Shown here: piece after piece, positions 56,452-64,000 of the stretch
How the letters are laid out: every line of letters starts with the position of its first letter
How positions within the stretch are numbered: position 1 is the stretch's first letter
Assembly (NCBI GenBank): GCA_037349315.1
Contig: JBAIAC010000059.1
Span: forward strand, 18,012,501 to 18,076,500
DNA from: Chelydra serpentina
Taxonomy: Eukaryota > Chordata > Testudines > Chelydridae
Reading direction: 5' to 3'
Length of the DNA: 64,000 nucleotides
Notes under the pieces: generated by a model
What the model saw: only the letters and a program-made list of their open reading frames with translations
The model's database searches: none
Told to the model about the DNA's origin: nothing
Position numbers and translations under genes: made by a program

Positions 56452-59400
56452 GCCTGTTGGAGATCAGTAGCCTTAATATTGCCCAGCCTTGACCCATACA
56501 GTCCTTTAAGTATGAGAAGAATCCCTATTACATGACCCTGAGGGCTATGCACACATTGGACAGGTCTATAGCATAAGTAGACAACAATACGTCTAATGCA
56601 ATTAAAAACTATGGTACTGGACGCTATAGAGAAAATGGAGATCATGGCCTCCAAAACCAGTCCCCAGCCATCCCTTGCCACTGTTGAAAGGTATTGAAGT
56701 AGAAAATGAGCTATTGAGCTGCCTGCAACTTCCACTTCAGTATTTTATTAGCTTTAATTGTGCTGTTTTTTGGTTTATAAATATGCTTACAAGACAATAG
56801 ACAATGGGAGAAGTGGCTGAGGGCTCCCAGAGGATTTATGTTGACAATGAATACCATTGAGGGAAACCCAACCTACATTCCCAGAATAGCTGAGGAGAGC
56901 TCATCAGCTGAACAACAAAGTGCTGGAAACAAACAGCTATAGTAGAGTTGTCTCAAGGACTCAGAAAATGTCAGCTTGGCCCAGGAAGACTAATTTTCCA
57001 GAAATCTGATCACTTTATGTATGCAAGGATATGGCATGTTTCTTCCATTGGTAATGCTAATGTCTATGTGAAGGTCCCTGTAGACATAAATGTAAAGCCC
57101 TTGAAAAGTATTTGAAGTTTAAAGAGGCAAAACCACTCTGAATTTCATCGTGTTGACCAGATTCCTAGGTGCTACTGCAATACAAAATAATAAATAAGAA
57201 ACTCCTTCAGAAATGCATGGCTTAACATCTATATCCAAAGAGTGAGATGAGTCCTTTTACTGAACGTGTTCAGATGCTGATGAATCTTGGTCTGGAAATT
57301 GTATGCTGAATAGGTATCCAGATGGGAACTCTTCTTCCTGCTTTGTCTGTCCTTGTGATGGAAAAGCTTTGGGGTCTAGAGATGGCCAGTTGCTTTGTTT
57401 CCTCCACTATCACACTCTTTTCCTTTTACTGTTTCCTTTCTTAGATTTGTCTATTGCTTGCTCCAACTTGATGCTTCATATACAGTTTTTTTAAGTGAGT
57501 TATTCATTTGTATAAAGAAACATGTTTACTTGTCACCAGTTAGTAGCTCTCCTTCCCCACTAAGTAGGGGGCCTGTACTTTTCTTCATCTTTCTCTTGCT
57601 CCTAATGTATTTAAATAACCTCTTCTTATTGCCTTTTATGTTCCTTTCTTGGTGTAACACATTTTCTGCCGTAGCCTCTGATTTTGTTCCAACATGCTAG
57701 TGCTATACTTTTGTACTCCTTCTTAGCAATTATCCATGTTTCCACTTTTTCTAGGATTCTTTTTTGATGATCAAGTCACTAAAGCACTCCTGATAGAGTC
57801 ATATTGGCATCTTACTATTTTTCCTCTCTTTCCTTTGCATCGGGATTTTTTGCTGTTGTGCCTTTAATATTATTGTTTCCTTGAGAAACTTCCAGCTCCC
57901 CTGAACTCCTTTTTTCCCCTCAGATTTTCTTCCCATGGGAGTTTACCTACCAGTTCTCTGAGTTTGTTAACATTGGCTTTTTGAAGTCCATTATCCTTAT
58001 TCTGATGCTCATTATCTGCAGCTTATCAGTGCTTTTTACATAAAAATATACAAACCCAACAAAAGAACCCAGGCTAAACACGCAGCACATCAGTCCCACC
58101 CGTCCAGCCACGCTTCAAATGAACAGCCAGCCCCATTCTGCCATTGCTGTCCTCAAACCAGCCCATGTCCTTCTGGGGAATAGGCCTGGGTCTGTAGTTT
58201 GTTTACTAGCAGTTACTATGTCACTTTTCAGAAGGGAATTTAAGGGCACTGTCTAAGTACCTCTATAGACCCGATCATCATGGTATCCAAGTCCCTCACC
58301 GCACTCCTAGGAGGCAGAGAAGTATTATCTCAAATGGGAAACTGAGGCAAAGAGAAATAAATGGTAAAACAGGAAGTCTGGGGCAAAATGGGTAATTTAA
58401 ACCCTTGTCTTCTGAATCCCAGCCCAATGCCTTAACCAAAAGACTGGTGATCAATTGAAATTCAAGCTAAGAGGCTGGTTCTCTAAATCACAGGGCATAT
58501 TTCTGCCTCAAGGTTGGATTAATGTGACCCTGATTCAGCCCCAAAAACTGGTACAATGCAGATTTGACATTTGCTATATGAACATTCTTCAGCATTGGTG
58601 TTTTTTTTTTCTTTTTGTGAAGGGATGGTATTTTTCAAAATTCCAAGTAATTACAGAAGTTACAGAAGATTGTTTTAAGTATTTGCATGGGTCAAAGGAC
58701 AAGCCTGTTTGCTAAACAATGTTGCATGGATTTGTCTTGTCCTTGTTTAAGTTTGAAGGAAGGCCATGATGCTCAATAGAATCTTTTATTTAAATGAAAT
58801 AATGTTGAAAAATAATGGCCTTCAGAATAATGAAGAGAAAGAGGAGCAGCAGCAGCTGAAAAGCAGTTACTGTCAGGCCTCCTACTTTTCCTTACTCTAG
58901 GGAGCTGGTTTTTTTGCAAGATTTTAATAGCTTGCTGGCTGTTTAATAAGTGAACATACTTTGTAGATGTGAGAATGAGTCGGTCATGTTTCCTGTCTGC
59001 TGCAGAGAATACTTTGTATTCTAGGCTTTGGGAAGTCCTCTCCTTTGTAGACTGTATGACATAATAGTCCATTTGATAAGGAGCCTAATTCTGCACCTGC
59101 CCCAGTATAATTCTTTTTGCAGTCTATGCCCTATCTTTCCCTTTGGGATGTCTCCAGGAACACAACTGTGTCCTATCTAACCAGGAAAGGCTTTTCGTTG
59201 GGTGGGTGTGTTTTCAATTCACTGGTTCTCAAGCCAGCCACAATAAAGGGAGATGTGGTACAAGCCTCCCCCTCCAACTTTGCCTGTGCACCTCAATTCA
59301 AATCTGCAGCTCCCCCTGCTTTTCTATCACTAAGCTCCTCTACAAGCTCTTCAAATTCTGCCCTAATCATTCTGTAGAAAACAGGCACTATCCTTCCCCA

Positions 59401-60327
59401 CCAGCTGAAAGTGCAAGACTCCAAAGAGTCTCTAGTTTACTTATTTTAACTATGTCATGTCAACAAAACAAAAATCAGGGTACAGAGACTAACCCAAGAC
59501 CTTAAACTAAAATAAGAAAACTAACCTAAACAATGTGCAAAAAAATACAGGTAGCCACTATTAAGCATAGCCTGGAATGAGCTAATTGAGACTCTTCAGG
59601 AGAGCTTTCTACAGGTCTGTCCTCACTCAACAGCTCAGCCTACATAAAAGCAGTGGGTCTATTAGAGGGCTTTTATAGCTGGGTAATTGCCAGCATTCAC
59701 CTTCTTAAAGGAACCATACCCTTTATTTCTATACATTAAAAAAAAAAAACTGAAAGACCTCTGGCATTGTAAGGCTCAAGACTCTGTCAGCTGTAATAAA
59801 ATTCATCCCAGTAGGGTCTAGCTTGTAGCCTCCACAGATCCTGAGCTGCGGCAGCTACAGCAGAGCACCTTGTATTTACCACAGTCTCAGCCTCTTGCTA
59901 AATACAGGCAGGTCTCAGGATTCCACAGGCCTATTACGTAAAAGCAAGTGTTCTAGCCTCCAGCAGCTGCAGCAGCCTAGAAACTTGCCACTCGCCCTAG
60001 GTTGCTTTCTCTGCAAGGGTCTGACCCTGGCTAAGACACCCTCACATTTTCAGACGGGAGATAACGAAAGAAAAATAGGTAGGTGCATTGATCAAAGCTT
60101 TTAGCTAGAAATATAAATGTGGGCAGGAGGAGACGGGGGAAAGAATGAAAGAAAGCTGGGAACAGAGCATCCCCTGACACCAGCATCCCTCTAAACTGGA
60201 AAGAACTACCCCTACATCCGAAGTATATTGAACCCTAGCCGGGGAAAATGAGGGCTACCAGCTTCCCTCTTTGTTAAAAACCCCCAGGATACCCTTAAGG
60301 GAAGAAAAAACAACCCACCCTTTATTA
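56447..60327. other. Intergenic DNA, no gene seen
   Basis: Mostly unassigned AT-rich DNA, with one antisense MIR-like remnant at about 58310-58450 ('aaatgggaaactgaggcaaa'). No coding exon recognised. Confidence 0.5.
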
Positions 60328-61110
60328 ATTGAGCTGGTTGAAAAACTTCTGTCAAAAGAGTGAGAATTTGTCAGAATTTACTGATTTGTTGAAATTGAAA
60401 TGTTTTCCCAGGAAGGTTCCATCAACAACATTCCTCAGGAAACCAGGCAGGATTCAAAAGGATTCTGATAGGAACCAGATTGCTTTCCTCCCAGCTCACC
60501 CACACAGCTCCTCAGCAGCCCTGGGTTGCAGGTGGAGCCCCCCTTTCCGCTTGAGTCCCCCACCCCCGCAAAGCAGGAAGAGCCCCGGGCTGGCTGGAGC
60601 CCCCCCAGCTGTGCAGCACCTCCCCTCCTGAGACCCCAATCCGCCCCGTGGGAAAAATCTCATGTCTCGCCCAAAGAACCTGAACTGATGAACCTAGGAA
60701 GCTGAGTAGCACATACCGCCTCCTCAGCTGCCCTAGAATCTGCATGGTGTATAATAATAAGCAAAAATTTCCCCTTGCAAACCCCACAACTGGTGGCTGC
60801 AGCTGTGCCAGGCTTAGCCTGCCCTGGCCTATTACACCCACCGCCTATGTCAGCAGCCCACCTGGTGACCTGCTGGGTCCCTTGGGCTTCCAGGGTCCAC
60901 GTGGACTGCCCCGAGGTCAGGGAACCAGGACTTCCATCTAGGATCCACCGCTTTGAGACAGCCAGCCAGCCAGGCCGGGGACCCCAGGGTTTCCAGCGTC
61001 TGTGGCTTTGGGACTGCCCACCTGGTGGATTGCCCGAGGGCCAAGCCTCCATTCCCTTTCATAAAGAATTTTGAAATGTTTGTTTTCATTCCAAATCAGA
61101 GTAAAACCAA
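60328..61110. repeat. 'gagctggttgaaaaac' repeat with GC-rich insertion
   Basis: 'ttgagctggttgaaaaactt' and 'aattttgaaatgtttgtttt' at the two sides look like the ends of an AT-rich fold-back repeat. The 60500-61040 middle is GC-rich and repeat-like ('ggtggagccccccttt', 'cccttgggcttccagggtcc'). The open frames inside have no domains. Confidence 0.35.
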
Positions 61111-61169
61111 ATTTTGACATAGCTAAATCCCCCATGAAACAGAATTACCTTTCTCCAGCCACTGCTACT

Positions 61170-61400
61170 TATTCTTCAGTTTATTTGCAGTGCCTAAAGG
61201 CCCCGTCGTGCTAGGCTCTGTACACACACATAGTAAGAAAAAGTCCCTACCCTGAAGCACAAACAATCTACATAGACAAGAGAGGTAGAGAGTGGAAGGC
61301 ACAAAGAGGTGAGATGACTTGGCCAGAGTCAGAGCCAAGAGAAGAACCTAGGTTTTCTGAATGCCAGGCTGTGACCATACCCACTCTGCTACGCTGTCTC
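61170..61400 (-). repeat. MIR-like / CORE-SINE remnant, antisense
   Basis: 'gcctaaaggccccgtcgtgc', 'taggctctgtacacacacat', 'aaagtccctaccctgaagca' and 'gaggtgagatgacttggcca' form an ordered match to a widespread turtle SINE-like repeat, ending 'ctctgctacgctgtc'. Confidence 0.6.
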
Positions 61401-61917
61401 TCTCTGCACCCAGGGGAAACTGGTGCTCCTCAATGCCCACACACTGGATCCTCCATCTGGACACTAAAGGCTTTTTTGATTTCCACTCTCTTCAATTCAT
61501 ATAACAATACCATGGAAAGAATATGCTAGATCCCAAGACAGGGGAATCAGACAACCTGTTACACCACCTCCTAGCCCGGGGCCTTGGAGAGTACCAGTTA
61601 CATTGTGTTGTATGATGTTTTGGGGAGGTACAAAAACAATCTAGGCAGTAGGTGGAGACCACAAAATTCACTTGACATCTAAATTAGATTTAAATGCAGA
61701 TCTCCCCAGTAGGGAAAAATGCAGGCCCCGGTGCACCAGCTGAAGCCTCCATGAACAGGCATTTCACGTGGCTGGTTGAACAAATCCACAAGAAGAACAG
61801 GAAATCCAGCAGTTAATTTCCCACTTGGTTTTCTGGAGGGGTCAATGTGCATGTATCCCATAACATTCAGAATCCTCAAAGGCACCTTTAGCATCAGTGG
61901 TTCCAGGGGAAAGAGAC

Positions 61918-62065
61918 AAGGTGAGTGAGGTAAAATCTTTTATTGGATTAGCCTATGTTGGTGAGTGAGACAAGATTTCTCACCAACAGAAGTTGGTCCA
62001 ATAAAAGATATTACCTCACCCACTTTGTCTCGCCAATATCCTGGAACCAACACAGCTACAACCAC
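61918..62065. mobile_element. Fold-back retroelement fragment ('ccaataaaagatattacctcaccc' family)
   Basis: The left arm (about 61918-61966) and right arm (about 61977-62025) are inverted, imperfect copies around a short centre. A single-copy tail, 'ccaacacagctacaacca', follows. The layout is the same as at 16105-16290: an inverted pair, then a tail of 'aacac(g/a)gcta' type. Confidence 0.6.
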
Positions 62066-63054
62066 ATTGCATTAGACAAGGGAAAGAGAGACTTTTGTGT
62101 TTTCAGGTCAAGAAAAAAGTACTCATGTTTGTTTGCAGCAGGGAAATTAAGCAAGGACATTTTTCATCATGAATGTGAACCATGGGGATGTGCTTCTGTA
62201 TCTTCCTGCATCAGAATTACAGAACCAGGAAGGGTAGGTCTGCATTCCCCTTCCTACCACAGAGGGGGATGGGCAGGGGGACCATACTCTCAAGAGCACT
62301 TCTCTCAGCTTGCAGAGTGATTTTTATGCTTCCTTCTCTTTGTAACAAGGCAAGTTACAGCCACATAAGATCATTTATTCATTCCATGACCTTGAAATCC
62401 CTTTCCCTTACAAGAAAAACAACAGTTCCCCTTCAGAACAGTAGGCTTCGTAGGAAATCACACAAATCCCCTTGCTGCTTGTACTGTGTCAAATGGGAGA
62501 ACTTATCTAGTTAGTGACTTTTATAAGGTTTTATTTTTCAAGGCCCAGTAGAGTAGTTAAGATTGGTAATAAGCAAGGAGTCTGGTACCCAGCCAGCCCT
62601 CTTACGACAACGATAGAGAGGAAAGAGCCAAGTAATATATTTGAATGTTGTCAGTGCCTTGTTGTTGTTTTTTTTGGTCATGTATTTTTAAATCAACCGA
62701 GGGGTGTAAACACCAAGGAGGGAAGGAAATTGTTTCAGGGTGGCCCAAGGGGAGGATAACAATGAATAATAGAATGAAATGTTAAATCAGGGGAAAAGTT
62801 AGGCGAAATGACAGAAGAGATTTCCAAAAATGGAGCCGTGCTACTTACTGCTAGTGGCATAGGCTTTCCAAAGAGGCTGTCAAAGCCCCATCGTTTCCAG
62901 TCTAGATCAGACAAAGTCTTGGAGAACAGACTGTGAAGAAGTAGCCTCAGAAAGATGATGGGGGATTCGCTGTCTGTTTGCAACAGATGAGAGAGAATTG
63001 GGCTGCCCAATGCCCTCCCCACCCCTGGATTTCTAGGGTGCTGGGCTGATGTCA
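62066..63054. other. Intergenic DNA, no gene seen
   Basis: Unassigned. The frames are short and without domains. A possible extra degenerate unit of the following tandem array lies at 62998-63054. Confidence 0.5.
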
Positions 63055-63560
63055 AAGTACAAGCATCTCTGAAGTGAATGGTTGAGAATGCCTGGCTGCT
63101 ATCAGAGTGCCAGTGTGTATGCAGTTATTGGCTCGACACCCCTAGCTTACCGGTGTGATGTCCAGGGACAGGTTACTGTGATGTCACTAGCTCTGCAACT
63201 TCTGGTCTTGTGTCAAGTATCAGGCCTCTGTCACACCAGTAGTTCAGCATTCCTAGCTTGGCAGGATTATATCAAGATAGAGGCCTCTGATGTTACTGGC
63301 TCAATCTCTCTCCTGCCGATGTCTGATGTCATGCCTCTGTGACATAACTGGCTTAGAGCCTCTAGCTTGCAGGGCTTGTGCGAAGGCCCAGGCCTCTATG
63401 AGGCATCTGCCTCAGCACATCTTGCTTGCTGGCCTGATGTCAAGACAAAGGCCTTTGTGACATCCCTACCTCAGCAGCCCAATTTACTGGGCTGATATGA
63501 AAGGGCAGGTCCCTGTGAGTGTATTTGCTCGGGTGGGGGGATATGCAGTTGCTAGGTAGA
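63055..63560. repeat. Degenerate tandem array, about 59-bp period, nine or so units
   Basis: The word 'aggcctctgtgacatcactgg' (in varied form) recurs with starts near 63062, 63112, 63170, 63222, 63281, 63331, 63390, 63449 and 63507, i.e. spacings of 50-59 with 58-59 most common. Each unit continues with 'ctcagcacctctagcttgc' and 'gggctgatgtcaagac'-like text. Units are strongly diverged. The array is not GC-skewed and encodes nothing clear. Confidence 0.8.
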
Positions 63561-63860
63561 GCTGGTTGGGAATTTTCCATTGGAATGATTTTCTTTTCCC
63601 CAAAGCAACATTTTCTGCAGGAAAATGTCAGTTTTACCCCAAAATCTAAACTTTTAATTGGGGAAATCAAACCAATGGCACCCTGGCTGTGCCTGGGAGG
63701 CCCTTTCAACTCAAAGTTCTCCCTGCAGGGTGGTTCGCCCGCGGTGTGATTTTTTTTGAAATTTCTGGCTGGTGAAACATTTCTAGGTTTTTACTTTTCA
63801 TCCAAAATCAGGACAATTCCACACACACCCCTTGGAATTTTCCATGGGATGGAGATTCCG
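63560..63860. repeat. AT-rich fold-back repeat with 'agagctggttggg' start
   Basis: 'agagctggttgggaattttc' at the left, with 'gaaaatgtcagttttacccc' and 'tttcatccaaaatcaggac' inside. Same flavour as 28496-28792. Confidence 0.45.
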
Positions 63861-64000
63861 TTTTCTGGCCAGTGCTATTGTTAGGGTGCAGTGTCAAAAC
63901 TGACGAGGGCAATGTCACCCCCCCAAGGGGAACAGGAGTTTATCAGGAGGGAGCAGGTACTGCCTGTATCACTTCTGTGTGCTAATAGAGGCTCACCCTG
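63861..64000. other. Window end, no feature seen
   Basis: Nothing recognisable. The short C-run at about 63918 is unremarkable. Confidence 0.5.

Noticed and set aside
57550..57575. Second CTCF-like match ('cccactaagtagggggcctg')
   Set aside because: Contains extra bases between the CCACTA and AGGGGGC halves, so it does not fit the core spacing.
60512..61135. Several overlapping frames of 65-130 codons
   Set aside because: They overlap in nearly all phases in GC-rich repeat-like DNA.
24861..64000. H19-like RNA gene or imprinting control region
   Set aside because: No repeated array of CTCF sites and no recognisable H19 sequence; a single CTCF-like motif is insufficient.
1..64000. CRISPR arrays, tRNA genes, rRNA, bacterial operons
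   Set aside because: No regularly spaced short repeats and no intact tRNA; the tRNA-like head at 4731 belongs to a SINE. The DNA is clearly vertebrate.

Overview
The window looks like vertebrate nuclear DNA from a turtle, probably a cryptodire. The one gene I can support encodes a protein of sauropsid IGF-II type. Around it lie CR1 LINEs, a tRNA-derived SINE with a CR1-like tail (the Cry-type SINE arrangement of hidden-necked turtles), many short hAT-like and other DNA transposons, and ancient MIR/CORE-SINE remnants. I had no database, so the species is an inference.

IGF2 (insulin-like growth factor 2) lies on the + strand. Three coding exons are clear: 2004-2157, 17082-17248 and 18888-19127. 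All junctions are GT-AG and in phase, and they encode 186 residues: signal peptide, B-C-A-D hormone domains with all six cysteines, and an E-peptide. The 5' non-coding exon(s) and promoter were not found and probably lie upstream of the window. The first coding intron is 14.9 kb and packed with transposons. A 3'UTR of about 5.7 kb appears to end at the AATAAA at 24813, which is followed by a GT-rich element.

Intron 1 holds an antisense CR1, a Cry-like SINE, several hAT elements (two with perfect 8-bp target duplications), a Harbinger-like MITE with a 45-bp palindrome, two copies of a TAGGGTGACCAG-ended MITE, a solo LTR with a 5-bp duplication, and a fold-back element whose minus strand resembles a hammerhead ribozyme core.

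From about 24.9 kb to 64 kb I see no convincing host gene. In other amniotes this side of IGF2 faces H19 (mammals) and MRPL23; neither is visible here. The stretch contains a 3' fragment of a CR1 reverse transcriptase gene with a mutated catalytic motif, a CpG-rich RTE-type LINE 3' end with one frameshift, an antisense CR1 split by an 839-bp solo LTR, two related LTR-like repeats, more hAT elements and MITEs, a CTCF-like motif near 49.74 kb, and a degenerate tandem array of about 59 bp period at 63.06-63.56 kb.

The only host gene function visible is IGF-II production; the rest is intronic or intergenic DNA shaped by nested insertions.
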